In this document: in pieces, positions 23,185 through 36,895 of the stretch
Position numbering within the stretch: position 1 is the stretch's first letter
Layout: the number at the start of each line of letters is the position of its first letter
Assembly (NCBI GenBank): GCA_964036665.1
Contig: OZ038531.1
Location: 18,910,168-18,974,167 of the forward strand
Source of the DNA: Gordius sp. MW1
Taxonomy: Eukaryota > Nematomorpha > Gordioida > Gordea > Gordiidae
DNA length: 64,000 nucleotides
Direction of reading: 5' to 3'
The notes under the pieces: model-generated
Database searches by the model: none
What the model saw: only the letters and a program-made list of their open reading frames with translations
Told to the model about the DNA's origin: nothing
Position numbers and translations under genes: made by a program

Positions 23185-24314
23185 CAGTCGAAATTGTATA
23201 AGTGAGAATCGGATAAATGGTAATATTTATAAATGATAAATAACCGCGATATTTTGAACACATCGTTTAAATTTTGCGCAAAATATATTTATAAGTGAGA
23301 ATTGTATAAGTGATAAAAATCGAATTACTAGGAAAATTTTAAAGGTATTTTATTATTTTTATACTTGATAATATGTGGTTAAGTGAGAATGAAAAAAAAT
23401 TTAACTTATCATGAAAAGTTGAAAATTATAGAAGAAGCCAAACTTACCAGTAAATCAACTTTAGCCAAAAATTACAATGTGGGATTAGGAACAATATACC
23501 GTATATGCAAAAATGCTACCGATTTGAAAACAACTGCTTCTAATAACATATCTCTCAATAAAAAAAGACAAAGAAAAAGTAATATTGTTTGTAGAAATGA
23601 AAATTATTTAATTTACATAGCACAATATATAAAGACAGAACAAGCCCTTCTAAAATGGTTCTCTGAAATTAGTTCAAAACAATGTGCAATTAATGGTCCT
23701 TTGCTTCTTACAAAGGCTAAATCTTTTTCAAATCATTTTAATGAAGGTAAATTTTTTAAATTAATATTTTTATCATCAATGAACAAGTTTTTATTATAAT
23801 TTTTAATTAGCCTTTTTGAAAACAAATTTATATTTTTTAAATAATAATCTTAGGCATTCCAGATTCTAGTTGGATACAGAGATTCCGTACCAGGAACAAT
23901 ATCAATTGCTACTCTACAAATAATGAAATGGGTAGTGCTGATTTTGTTACAGCTTCATATTGGAGAGAAAAATTATTACCTCAGTTTCTTGAATCTTATG
24001 ATCCAGATAATATTTATAATTGTGATGAAACAGGTTTATTTTACAAAGCTGGAAGCATAAGCACTTTTGCTTTTAATACCGAAAAAGTCATGGGTTTAAA
24101 ATCAAATAAAGAAAGACTCACCATACTTTTTTTAACAAATCAGACAGGCACTGACAAACAAATGTTTGTTATTGGAAAATACCAAAAGCCACGGTGCTTT
24201 AAAAATAAAATAATACCAGTTAATTACTATTCAAACAAAAAGTCCTGGATGACAAGATCTTTATTTGAACAGAAAGTAAAGTGTAAATGTATATATGTAA
24301 GGGCTAAATTCTGA
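23185..24314 (+). mobile_element. Truncated pogo/Tigger transposon
   Basis: The left inverted-repeat end starts CAGTCGAAATTGTATAAG after a TA target dinucleotide at 23183-23184, and the same GTATAAGTGA motif repeats just inside at about 23293. The transposase gene follows. The 3' part of the transposase and the right terminal repeat are missing, cut off near 24290. Confidence 0.75.
23389..24314 (+). pseudogene. pogo/Tigger-type transposase, 3'-truncated
   Basis: Two exons, 23389-23746 and 23854-24314, join over a 107-bp GT-AG intron to restore the conserved EGIPDSSWIQRFRTRNNI. The N-terminus is a helix-turn-helix DNA-binding domain (LTYHEKLKIIEEA...STLAKNYNVGLGTIYRI). A CENP-B-type second helix-turn-helix region comes before the intron, and the first catalytic Asp lies in IYNCDETGLFYKA. 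The downstream ERLTILFLTNQTG block is present, but the second and third acidic residues of the DDE/D core are lost. I start at the ATG at 23389. Confidence 0.8.
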
Positions 24315-25060
24315 AACTACCGGCCCGATTCGCGCGAAAATTTACCCATAGGTTCCCAGGGCTACCAGGGGTAAAATAGCTTTTGTAGAATCCTAAAATT
24401 CCTTTTAATTTTTGAGATATTGGGTTTTATACGTTTTGACGTTCAATAGAATGTCAATAAAACGCAACCTCATGACGTACTGCGTCTCTATCGTGTAAGT
24501 TGTGTGATAAATGTAGGCATGTGTTGCGGAAAATGGAAACTTTTTACTCGCTTTGAAACATTAAATCAAAGTCATTTTTTTGCTTATTTTTCACGTCAAT
24601 TATTATTATTATAGGACGTTCGTGTCCCCTCTTGCGTGGCTAAATATATTAAAAAATCTAATTTTGTTATTTTTTGCGCGTTAAATAAGGAGAAAAATGA
24701 AAATACTTTTAACAAAGCGCCAATAAATGTTGATATATCTCAGTTCTTCGGAGATTATTAAGTTCAGAATTAAAAGTTTTATTCAGAAACAAATAATTAT
24801 AATTATGATATTGTTTCTTAATTACAAAAAAATATAAAAAAATTGCTTGAAGGGCCAGGGGACCAAAGATTTTTCCCTGGGGGGCAGGCCATGGGGCCAG
24901 TTTTTCTCTTTTGGGGTGGGCCTTGGACCCTCTTTAACTATTTGTTTAAAAATCTTTGCATAATTAACACTTACCAATTATATTTGATATATTCTTAATC
25001 TATTCAAATTTATCTAAAAGATGATGCTAATACGCCCGGGTAAATGGCAAAACAACGTTT
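24315..25060. other. No gene recognised
   Basis: Mixed repetitive-looking DNA. A GC-rich piece at 24320-24380 and G/C-rich patches at 24850-24930 look like old repeat fragments. No ORF can be supported. Confidence 0.35.
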
Positions 25061-25068
25061 GCCGGGTT

Positions 25069-25332
25069 CAGGGGCGTACGCAGGATTTTTATGCGGAGGG
25101 GGTTTTTAAATCAAAATCATATTAATTTTCTAGTACATCCTTTTTCCACATGAACTAAATCTAAAATTAACATCTAATTATGATCAGTTAAAAATCTTAC
25201 CACTTGCAGATCCTTTTTCCACATAATATTTACTTTATAATGCTATATTAGAAAATAAAAAAAAAATTTTATCGAAATCCGCGGGGGGGGAAGGGTTTAA
25301 ACCCTAAAACCCACCCCTTGCGTACGCCACTG
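25069..25332. mobile_element. hAT-type MITE, 264 bp
   Basis: The ends CAGGGGCGTACGCA and TGCGTACGCCACTG are inverted repeats. A perfect 8-bp TSD, GCCGGGTT, lies at 25061-25068 and 25333-25340. The interior is AT-rich with a run of G at about 25284-25291. It is non-coding. Confidence 0.85.
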
Positions 25333-25340
25333 GCCGGGTT

Positions 25341-26090
25341 CATCTAGTTAATTATAAAGATTAAAAATAGGCTTACAAAATTTAATGAATTTATACGAAT
25401 CTTAATTCCCAAACTGCGAATCGCGCGAAGTATCAATCCGAAAAAAATTTACATATATGGGAACTAGGAAAAAATGCGATGGTAATTAATTAGTATTCAA
25501 ACGCGATTAATGGGGAGAATAATAGGTATCGAGGAGGTCACAGTACAAAGAAAATCCCATTAATGTTCGTGTTAGCTCTATCTTACAGAGAGAGAGGGGG
25601 GAGCGTGCAACCACAACAATTTGTTAAAAATTGATAAAATGCTTAATCTAAAAGACAATCCTTTAAATCTGAAAAGTCGTGCATCTCTATTAATTATTAA
25701 TCACCGTGAAAACTTTTCGTTAACCTTAATCTACAAGAAAACGATAGCTAAATCTATTTTAGAGTACTTTGTGCAAATGCTCTTTGCATAGTGCTGTGCG
25801 CAGATACAAAGGTTAAAATGGCAACGCAAATACAAGTGTTAAGTGTAGATGCAGAATGAAGAAATGACCAAGTTCGTGTGCAAAAAGTGGAGGGTTGACA
25901 TCAGGTCGAAAACCGGCTATAAAAACCAACTTCACAATCAAGATAGTTTCCAACAAAACTTTACAATAGAAAGCTTCCACAAACTACGCGCACTGCATAT
26001 CTTCCCTGCGCAATGTGAAAAATACACTTGTCGTAGTCCTTAAAATAGGCAAAAACGAGATGGGTCTACCCTTATTTAAGCCAGAGGAAT
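25341..26090. other. No gene recognised
   Basis: No supportable ORF. A short GA-rich run is at 25585-25600. The region near 26041-26090 leads into the LINE fragment and may be part of it, but the reading frame is not clear. Confidence 0.3.
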
Positions 26091-26444
26091 TGATGGAAAG
26101 GAAAGGATATTTTAAAAAATTTATTAAATATCGCAAATGACAAAGATTCCCGTTCCGAGAAAAGCTAAGCCTAGAGGGAATACATATGAAAACATTGCTC
26201 GGATGCCATGAAGAAGGAGTCACGACCATGACGAACCTATTTAACAAGATATTGGTAGAAGAGCGAATTCCCAATCAATGGAGATCAAACTCGATTATAC
26301 GCGTATTCAAGGGCAAAGGAGACCCTCACGACTGTGGAAATTACAGAGGTATCAAGTAACCTTGCCATTCATTGAAGTTATGGAAAGGATCTTAGTAACA
26401 AGGCTGAAAAACGAGGTGGAAATTAAGAAGGGAGACGAATAAAG
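26091..26444 (+). pseudogene. LINE reverse-transcriptase fragment
   Basis: The plus strand reads TMTNLFNKILVEERIPNQW, then a variant of the conserved IIRVFKGKGDPHDCGNYRG motif of non-LTR reverse transcriptases, then a +/-1 frameshift at about 26358 and continuation EVMERILVTRLKNEVEI. These blocks correspond to the start of the RT domain of RTE/CR1/Jockey-like LINEs. The rest of the element is absent. A (GAA)n-type run at about 26620 may be the remnant of its 3' tail. Confidence 0.75.
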
Positions 26445-26649
26445 TAAATCAAAAAGTACTGGACATAGGTATAACGGGGAAGAGAAGAAGAGGATGATCT
26501 ACTGTCACGAAAGGACAAGTAGACAAATTTATGAAATCTAAGAAGATTGATCAAGGCATGGCACTAGCTCAAACGATGATAGAAACTCAACAAATAATCC
26601 CCACGGCTCTGGAACCAGAAGAAGAAGGTTGAATAGCTGCTGTATAAAC

Positions 26650-27382
26650 AAAACGTTAACGAATTAAGACTAAAATTTATTAATTAATCTAGATTTATTT
26701 ATGGAACTTGTATTTTTGTCACACATAATTTATTTAAAGTGGTTTAAACATGTTGACAAATTTTGATAGTACAAAAATTATACATGATTATAAGTCTTAT
26801 TATACCCCAAACGGAATTTGCCTTAAAAATAAACTAAAAACGATATGTTACAAACATAAATATTTATGCTGAGTAATTTTTCTGAACGTAGGTCTTTTCT
26901 ATCTATTTACAATTACAACGAATCTGACGCATAATGTGGAAAACCGATAATAACGAAAGTAACCCTAACCCTAGATATATGATCTAAAATATCAAATTAA
27001 AAAAAGTTAATTACATAAATAAATATATACAATATAAATAATATATTATATATATAAATATGTGCTGTATATTACATACATTATAATATGTAATATATTG
27101 TTAAGCGTTCCTTGTGTATATCGTTATTACATATATTTAAACCCATCTATGTATTCAAAAGTATATATGCACTACATATATACATTTACAATTATGTAAA
27201 GACAATATATGTGAATAATTATAGATATAAATACATATTCATAATATAATATATGGATTTGATTAGTTTTCCGTATTTCCAGCTTTCCACATTTTGCGCC
27301 GAAGTGATTACAACGATTCATTTGCTCCACAAGGTTAAAAACATATGTTTTAAAAAATTGCTCATAAAATGAAACGTATTTG
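26650..27382. other. No gene recognised
   Basis: Very AT-rich, with TATA microsatellite-like stretches at 27010-27230 and a short AACCCTAACCCTAG at about 26960. Nothing coding. Confidence 0.35.
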
Positions 27383-29752
27383 CTCAACGGGTCTAACGCT
27401 CAGGGAATCTAGAACCAATCAATGCAGTTCAAATTTGCAAAGTATGCGTCTTGACATCTAAATCTCGAATGTCAATCATATTGCACGAATTTTAATTTTT
27501 AATATAGTTGCACATTAAATACCAATAAACATATTTCCTCCTATTTTTTTTCCTATTGCTATGCAAAATAGATTATTTTTTGTTGGAAATAACATATTTC
27601 TTGTTCCACAAACCACTAATGTTAACCCATCCAGTAAAATTTTCTAATTTTGATATATTTTATTTTTAGATAATGGGAGTTTGTTAAGGATTTCTAACCA
27701 GATTCCACTTTGCAATATGCCTCAGGGCACCTTAGTCACTAATGCTATAAAATTATATGATTATATATATTATATATAATAATATAAAATATTGTAAATG
27801 CATATTAACTTATTATAAAGCATTTAATCTAAACTATGAAAGGAAATATATATGCAGCAATAAAAAAATATAAGCTTCAAATATTATAGGCTTAATATTA
27901 ATTTTTGCTACCTTGTAAAGCGTTTATAATATCAATAAATAGAAAATTAGTTAGTTATAAGGCAATAGATATATGCGGTAAGATAAAAGAGGGTTACTTA
28001 AAGTTTATATTTTACATGATTTAATAAACATTATTTGCAACCATAATAAAACCTTTATAACGTAAATAATTATAAGCTAAAATTTTAGGCACTATATGTA
28101 AATGATAATATAGAATACTGTAATTTATATCTTTATATTATTAAATACTTTAGTCAATCAGTTATATACAGTATGCTTAGCATTATTCTATAGATGAATA
28201 TATGGATATCCTTTTTAAAAATTACTGTTAATGCTTGAACACATGCCTTTCGCAAAGCCTAAGTCCAAACATAATAAATAAACTTAAGCAAAGCAGTCTT
28301 ATTAGCAGTTTTAGTTAGCAACTTTATATGACACATAACTTAATTAAAATTACTGCTATGGAAATCTGTTACTTATTATTTTGCAAGTCTTACTCTATCT
28401 CCATCTCATGCACATCTATTTGTTATGGAAAAGCACACTCATATGTGGTAATAAATAATTTCAATAATAATTATAGATAAAATTTAATATTTGCAGATTA
28501 AAAAATAAATATTTTAAATTTTCTCCTTGCAAACATTTGCATTCACACTAATTTTAGCTTAAACATATAATGGAATAAAAGTTGCCATAAAATTTGCAAA
28601 ATTAACTGATCAAGAAGTTGTTATAGCACTCTGAAAGTGAACAAAATTTAGCAGAAATGATGTTTGAGAATACACAATAAAATGATATTTAACCATTAAA
28701 TTTTGGTTTCAACTGCAAGGTCTAAGGACTCAAATTTTTGATTAAGAATAATTAAATATCTTTTTTAATGAAAATTATTAAATAAATAAATCTTATATGA
28801 CTTCATAGATCTTACATAATGTTTGGTTTCATATTAAAAAATAATTTTTACCAATTTTTACAATGCTGCTCATACAAAAATTGCATATGAAAAGATACAA
28901 TTAAAAAATTGCAATATTGGCACTCATGCTATAATCAAAATTGATAGATTGGTTTTAATGTTCTTTTTAAAATTAAACAATTTAGGATTCTATTAATCAA
29001 AAAATGATATTTAACAAAGATATTAAATTGTATAAGTAAAGGCACATTTGAACAGAAATGACATGTTTAAAACAAATTAATAAATAGATATGAGCATAAA
29101 AATGAGATGTTAAAAATAGCTGCTATATAAGTAAAAGATAAGGTTAGCCTTAATAATAATTAATTATGCCAAATAACACCAACTTTCAATCATCATGTAT
29201 AAGTTGATAATAGTGTTTAAATTTTCTAAAAATACTGATAAATAATGATGTACCCACAAAAATTTTTCAAACAATTATTTTATTCAGATAAACTATGACA
29301 ACATGCATAACACTTTGTTGTAAATTTTACAAAACATGTTTAAATAACAGAATCGTACTGGATGGGTTAATACTAGTGGCCAAAATGCCCTGAGGCATGT
29401 TGCAACTTGGAATCTGGTTAGAGATCCTTATAAAACTCCCATTATCTAAAGATAAAATATATCAAAATTACAAAATTTTACTGGATGGATTGGCATTAGT
29501 GGTTTGTGGAATAAGAAATATGTTATTTCCATCAAAAAATAATCTATTTTGCATAGCAATCAATCAATCTGAGGTGGGAAAAAATTATGAGGAAATATGT
29601 TTATTGGTATTAAATGGGCAACTATATTAAAAATTAAAATTCGTGCAATAATATATGATTGACATTCGAGATTTAGATGTCAAGACGCATGCTTCGCAAA
29701 TTTGAACTTCATTTTATTGGTTCTAGATTCCTTGAGCGTTAGACCGCTTGAG
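27383..29752. mobile_element. 2.4 kb element with long terminal inverted repeats
   Basis: The left end, CTCAACGGGTCTAACGCTCA, is the near complement of the right end, TGAGCGTTAGACCGCTTGAG. Pairing continues about 370 bp inward on each side, through AATCTAGAACCAAT and a shared block with CATCCAGTAAAATTTT. The middle (about 27750-29350) is AT-rich and non-coding. I see no reliable TSD, so the class is undecided. It lies immediately 5' of the first ULK exon found and may sit in an intron of that gene. Confidence 0.7.
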
Positions 29753-29840
29753 TAAAAATCGTCGATATAAGGTAAAAATAATTTAAAAATGATAATTTCA
29801 GCTTATTCTATATATGTTGCTCATTGAATAACATTCATAG

Positions 29841-32800
29841 AAGGATGGAAGCATTGTTGCTATTAAGTCAATCATAAAGAAGAATATATCAAGATCTCAA
29901 ATCCTTTTGGGAAAAGAAATTAAAATATTAAAAGTAATTACATTTACTTAATTTATAATTGTTTGATTAACACTTTATTTGATAAATAATATACATAATT
30001 TTTAATAACATTTATTACATGTTCATACTCCTAAATACACCCTTCTTACTTTCCAAACTTGCATTTCTTAAACTTATTTATACTTGTATAAGTATTTTTT
30101 TTAAATATCCTTTAAAGATTTAAATATAAGTTATCTTAATTTATGTTAAGATTGATTTTAAATGTTTGATTGTTTTTATAATTCAACGGGCTATATTAAA
30201 AGTGTGTAATTGAGAATTAGTTAAAATTGTTAATTTCAGTGTTTTGTTAATTGTAGCTTTGTTGCAAATTTATTTTAATCCCATCCTTGGTTTATAGGGA
30301 TAATTTCTGATTTAACATGATTTTTGGCCAAATTATTTTCTCAGTTTTTTATTAAATGTCTATTTATAAAATCACTTGATTACTTATAAATTGGCTTCCC
30401 TATATTTAAAAAATGACTCTTAATAATTATTAAATGTTTAAAATATGGCATATAGTATACCTAAAAATATAAAAAGCTTATTTACTATATTAAGGTTAAT
30501 AAATGTATTTTTTGATTATTCATAAATAAGATATTGGGATTAGGACAGGATATATTACCTTATAAATTTAGATTGATTTTTTTTAACCCAGCAAAAAATT
30601 GTATGCTGGTTTTTTTGACCCAAACCCTCTAGGCCCATTTCGCCAATTACTTATAAATATAACGTATTCCTTTGTGTCAAAGATCAAAAAGTATATTACT
30701 ATTTTCTATTCCTTAATACTCCCGTTATATAAAACAGAAATTTGCGCTTCGAAAATAGCCTATATTTTATTTTTACTTACCAAATTATTTTTAACTTTGC
30801 TCTTAATTAACTTGGAAAAATAAAAATCATTTATTATTTTTATAAATATAATTTTTAAACAAAATTGTAATTTAAAGCCAGGAGCAAACTAAAAATTTGA
30901 AGCGTAAGGCTAAGCATTTTGACCCAAATGTGTCTTTATTCCGATCGGTATTTATCTTTTATGTCGACGAAATGCTTAAAAGTTTTTGATTTAAGCGAAG
31001 TTCATGGTTGTAATTTTTATACATAAAACCCTCAAAAATTAACTTAGGACATATTATTATTATTATTGCCTTTTAAAAATTCAAAAAAATATTTTATTTA
31101 ACGATTTTAAGAGAAAATAATTTAAATGGGGTTTCCCTCTTTATTTTATTTTAATGTTTCAAGAGCATCTATACAAATTTATTTTTTTTAAATGTTTGAC
31201 ACAAAGAGTGCTTAAAAACTATAAATGTTATTTAACTATTGTTAAAGGTTTAATTAAATAAATTTAATATTTTTTTAACTTGCATAATTTTAAATAAATA
31301 TTAATAATAATTTTACAGGAATTATGTCAGCTGCGTCACGAAAATGTCGTTCAACTCCTAGACTGCAAGGTAGGCTATTATGCAATATATAAATCGAATT
31401 TAGCGTCCTTGATAACACATTATAACGTGTAGTCGAAATATTTTAGCGATTTCTATTCTTATGACTTTTCCTTGTTCTCTACATAAAAATCATGATTTTC
31501 TAACGAATTGTATGCTAAAAAAACATGAAAACGCTTTTAATAATTAAAAATTTGATAATGATATTTTAGTATTAAACATTGTTATAGAGATTTAATTTAT
31601 TAACTTTAATTTTCTATCTAGGAAACCGTTTCCCATGTGTACCTTATTATGGAGGTACAAAATTTCATTCGCTTATACACGTTGTATTCACAGCTAAGTG
31701 ACCGATTAATACTTGCATGTTACTTAATTTTTTAAATAGCAAACATGTTTTTTTTTAAAAATTAAACATAATAATTATCTTGAAATGAATAAATTTAAAT
31801 TTTTGTTTTATCCTTTATTTTGATTTTGGAAAAGTTTGTATTAAAATTATTGAAATGTTTGCGCGTGTTTGTAAATTTGGCACTTAGCAAAATCACGTTA
31901 TATACAATTCAATCGTATTTACACTTTGTTTCTGATTTTTGTAGTACTGTAACGGGAGTGATTTGGCTGATTATCTGCAAAGTAAATTACAGCTATTTAA
32001 TATATATTTTATGCTTTTATGTTTAGAATTTGGTGCAAAATAAGTTTTGTAGCTTGATCAGTCGAGCTAGCTTGATTTTAACCTTAATAATTTCATATCT
32101 AATACGTTGTATATTATGACAATTTTTGGTTATGTTTTAATTAAATGCACTTTTTTGATTAAATCGGACCTGAAATTTTAAAATTTCACAGTTGTGCCAC
32201 TTCTTGAAAATAATTTAAACTCTTTTGGAAAAAGTGTTTTTTATTGAAATACTGTATATTTATAATTTGAAATTAAACAAAGAATAGCTGACCACTTTTA
32301 CTAAATCCTCTTTAGTCATTGTTTATTTTGAAAACGGAATTCTGCAGGAGTGTTTTGCCCTACTGCAATTATTAACTAAATTGTTAAGTTTATTTTCATC
32401 ACTTTTGTCAATAAAATGTACAATCCAACCTATTTTAACGCAATATACCCTCAAGAAAAATTAAAAAATCCCCTCTATATTTACTGCAAAAATTAGGCTA
32501 AATTTATCTTAATAATATTATGTAATTAATTCAATTTATATGGAAAATGTAATAAAAAATGATAATTTTGAAGCACAAAAAGAGTATCATAAGAATAATT
32601 GTATTTTATTAGCTAGCTCACTCAGCGAAGACACTATATCACTTTTCTTCCGCCAAGTTGGTAAGGAATCTATATTGACTTATTTTAATTATTATTTCCC
32701 TTATTAACAAAATTTACCTATGGATATTAGACATCTTATTAATAATTTATTCTTCTATTTAGATTCTTAATTAAGAAACTATTAAACTAATTAAACCCTA

Positions 32801-35633
32801 GATTCCAGATTTGTTTTTTCGTAAATTAGATTATCGATTTTATCAATATATTAGCTTAATCTATAATTATATATAAAATTGTCGTGAAAATTATATAATT
32901 AATAAGTTTTACCTTGATGAATATTAGTCGATTAAAATGTAATTTTGGAGATGGAAAGCAGACGATATAACGGCACATAATTACTTTTGCAAATTTTATT
33001 ATGATAATTATTGAAAATTGCTATAATATGGACTATAATTACTCTCCTCAAATCTGTCACCTAAAAATACTATCTTTTTAGACTCTTAAACTATAAAAAT
33101 CAATATACACATATTTTAGTTGTCATTCTTGTTTTTAAAATTATGTTTTGTAGTATTTTACTTATTTTAGAGCACAGTTAAAAATTTATTTTAATTTTTA
33201 ATACTTTAAATAATAAATATTTACCTTATTTTAAAATTTTCTAAAACTTATTAATCTGAGTTAATTTTTGAATCCACTTATAAATGATATGTTTATATGA
33301 AATTTTAGCTGCAGCTCTAAGGGCACTAAACGCTAAGGGGATAGTGCACAGAGATCTCAAACCACAAAACATATTGCTATGCTACACCACGGGCGCCTCC
33401 AAAGGCCATTCTCGCCACGCTACCCTCAAAATAGGTAAACTAATTACGTCATCACATTATTATTGTATGCTAAATTAACATTAAAATTTGTATAACTCTT
33501 TTCATATATCTTAAATTCAATTTTTATCTACATTTCACATTTATCTGCTTAAAACTAAGTTTAATAAATTGTTAATCTGCGTAACAAAAGCTTAGTCTTC
33601 ATAGGTTTCCACAATAAATGCTTCCCGAATAATTTAAAAACTTCATGTAACGCTTATGTTTATAGGATTTATAGTTTTGATAAAGAACTTAAGGTTATTA
33701 ATATCAAAATAGCCTTTTGTGGTTTGTAGTTTTCCAGAATTTTAGAGATTTTTTTTTATTATATAAAAGATTAGAAAACAAATTTATATGCCATATTCTA
33801 AGTCTATAGTTTTGACATTTTAAAACTGGACTCATACGCGTGGTTTTATAAATTGTGAACGCAATATATATCTATAACAAAATATTTATATAGTTCAAAA
33901 GCTTTATAATTATTTTTATACTCATATGCGCAGCTGATTTTGGTTTCGCCCGCTTTCTACAAGATGGCGTTATGGCAGCTACCCTCTGTGGCTCCCCCAT
34001 GTATATGGTAATAATTTTTTATGCAACATTTTTGCTCTAGAAAATAACATTCTATTAATTTGGGATAATAAATATAGTTTGAATATTTGATTAACTTTTA
34101 ACGGATAAATTTAATTTAAAAAATGTTGTTGAATGATGTTACAAATTTTTTTGTTGATTTGATGTGACTTTACTAATTTCAATAATTTGTGTGCCAGCGT
34201 TTGTAGGTTATATAAAGCTTTTGATAAACTAGATTTTAAAATCTTATTAGGCGCGTTCTCACATAGTATACCATAGTAAAAAGAATTTATCAAGATATTT
34301 TGGTTTAATAAACGATACTTTTAATTATAGGATATATATTACAAATTGAACCTTAAATTTTAGTTTTGTATGAAGGATGCCTGATAATTGTATATTTCCC
34401 TAAAGAAGTTATTTGTTTAATTAAATTATTTTAATGTGCTTTTTTTAAGGGTAGATTCTTACTCCGATCACACATTATTAAAAGTTATTTATTTATGAAT
34501 TTCTTATATTTTAATTTTTCCAATTTAAGGCTCCCGAAGTTATTATGTCTTTGCAGTACGACGCCACAGCCGATCTTTGGAGCATAGGGACCATCATGTT
34601 TCAGTGCTTGACCAGCAAGGCACCCTTTCAAGTAATAAACGTTAATTTATAATAGCTTTGGCTTTTTTAACTTTAAAACTTGTTATTGTTTTGATTTTTA
34701 AAAGATTAAGGTTTAGTAATTAGTATATAGGAAACTGCCATTCTACTTAAATATCTATTGTCCGTTTTGTTGGACCTCTGAGGTTCGATTTATTAAAACC
34801 TTTTATTAATCAATCCCATTAAACCATTAGTACATTTTTGAAATTTTACAATTTTCAGCAATTATTTTAGAGTTTCCTATGTGTCACGTGTGAGAGTTAT
34901 ATTGTATTTTAGGCTCAAAGTCCACAAGCGCTTAAAGCTTATTACGAAAAGACGCCCAAACTTAAACCGGCCATACCCCCAGCCACGTCACCCGAGCTGC
35001 ACAATCTGCTGACTCGTTTGCTACAACGCAACGCCAGAGACCGCATGGATTTCGGTTGGATCATCATTTCAATTCTTATTTTAAGACCGGACTGTTTTAA
35101 CTAAATTTTAAATTTACTTTGCCAATTCGTTTTCTAACTATGTTAAAATAAAAGGTTTTCGATTTGGGAAGCTCCTTTGGCGAAAAGTAAATCCATAAAA
35201 ATGACAAGATATCTAATTAAAGGATTTTTTCGTTTTTGCGACCAAACTCTTTTTAGGAGTTTATTGGTTTCAATTTGACATTTCTTCGTGAGAATATATT
35301 TGTAATGTTGGTATAGCTTTTTTTAAAAATTAGTGATTTTTGTGGAATAGGTCGTATGAAAATATAAATTAATTAACCAGTCCCGACCTTCCAAATGTAA
35401 TATAGGCGGATTTGGATTGTTTTATAATGGGACGAAACTTAATTTCTGTATGAATTTAATCTGATTTGTTAAAACTTAGGTCGATATGCTTGGTATTTGA
35501 TGTTTTTATAAATAAATTTATAATTTACCCTTTTCAATTATTTTTAGACGAGTTTTTCAGCAACAAATTCTTCCAGCTTTCCATCTCAAAACAAAGTATG
35601 AAAGAATGTTTCATGCAATTGTATCTTTGTTAA
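29841..35633 (+). CDS. ULK/Atg1-type serine/threonine kinase (5' end missing)
   Basis: Ten exons join in frame with matching phases: 29841-29933, 31319-31369, 31622-31654, 31945-31981, 32613-32660, 33309-33434, 33934-34007, 34530-34631, 34913-35054 and 35548-35633. Together they give 263 residues and a stop. ULK kinases start autophagy by phosphorylating ATG13, FIP200 and other partners. Motifs seen are [10 protein letters not shown] (catalytic Lys), [62 protein letters not shown] and [14 protein letters not shown]. All are close to vertebrate ULK1/2. The glycine-loop exon upstream was not found. The last exon either ends the protein at TAA 35631 or splices at AAA|GTATGA (about 35595) to a C-terminal region not located. 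Introns are AT-rich and 250-1,400 bp. Confidence 0.9.
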
Positions 35634-36519
35634 TTCGTGTTGCTCTTTAGAGCCATTTGTTTCCTTGATTTTTCAATAAATTCTGCGAAAAGGTTCTTTA
35701 AATTACCTTCGTTGTTTATTTAAATAACTAACATAACATCAAATCTTTTAATTATTTCATATTTATTAAGTTTAACTATTATGAGCCATATAGATTATTT
35801 GAAGATATTAATTTTGAATTTTCCCTACTTATTGAATTATCATGACATTTATGATGAGTTAGACTAGGTGTGTAGTTTCGAAATCGGCCTCAATCAAAGG
35901 ATATTCATAAATTATTTGAACAACGTGTTAGCTATAAATTACTCCAGACTGCTAATGTATTTAATATGACGGAAAAACGATACATTTGAAAAAGTTGGCA
36001 AAGTTTGTTTAAATTTATGAAATTAATCTATGCATAACACTGGACAGCAAATAATATTCTGTTAGACCCAACCGAAAACGGTTAAAATGCTTTTATCGAG
36101 TTTTTTTGAGTTGAATACGAATATACTCTTCGTTTATTTCCTGCACTTTAATTTTTTAAAATAATTGAGTCAATTATTGTAAAATGTTGACGTATAGGAA
36201 GAAAAACGAAAATTATATTCGTGTTTACCACCAAAAACTCTATAAATGTGTGATAATCGTTTTTTAATTGATTTTTGTTGAAGACCTGTGTTATCTGCTT
36301 TCACCCCCGACAATTAGATTCTCCACTAGGTGTGCCTTCATCTCGTTCCTCGAGGTCTCCGCACCAGACGGCCTATCAAACGCGACACCACCCCCGATTT
36401 CGACAATTTGACCGCTACCATAAAACAAGATGGCCGCCGGGCGTTGATTTTGACTTCGCCGCGGGACCGTAGCAAGAGTCGTACCACTTCGACCGGTACC
36501 CGGTACACAGCTGAGATCA
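35634..36519. other. Mostly non-coding; GC-rich block at the right
   Basis: 35634-36270 is AT-rich without a supportable ORF. 36290-36519 is distinctly GC-rich, and one plus-strand frame is open with a Pro/Ser/Arg/His-rich translation (DSPLGVPSSRSSRSP). It might be an exon of the ULK C-terminal region or captured gypsy sequence. It stops where the inverted duplication starts. Confidence 0.3.
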
Positions 36520-36791
36520 GAATACAGTGGAACTTCGGACTTGTTGCATCTGATTTTTTGATGAATTTTTACTTCTTGTGGAATATTTAATCCGAATTTT
36601 ATAATCCATGGTAATCCAAACAAGGGGACATCATCTGTCTTTGTAACCACAGCTGTCAAATTATGATTAATTTTCCCCATCTGGACATTTAATAATATTT
36701 TGCCCAACGTTTCTACTGGCTGGTTACCATAAGCTTTGGGAGACATACATTTGGTCAATCTGGGTCCCATAGATCCATATTTTTGGTGCAT
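36520..36791 (-). pseudogene. Protease-region fragment of a gypsy element, left copy
   Basis: Minus-strand ORF containing the post-protease signature FGLPWIIKFGLNIP and ending in EVPLYS, where the arm ends. The reading frame then runs into unrelated GC-rich DNA to 36291. It is the mirror copy of the start of the ORF at 38214. The internal deletion that brought EVPLYS next to the protease region is present in both arms, so the deletion came before the duplication. Confidence 0.7.
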
Positions 36792-36895
36792 AATGAGATT
36801 AAGTTTTAATTGCGTCAGCAGCTACCATGCACTAATATAAAACAAACTCTTGATTTTGCCAAAAGCTTGATCAGTCTTGCGATATCATAGTCCTT

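Noticed and set aside
29397..29630. A 77-codon ORF next to the kinase gene.
   Set aside because: It lies within the inverted end of the 27383-29752 element, and the other arm has no matching open frame.
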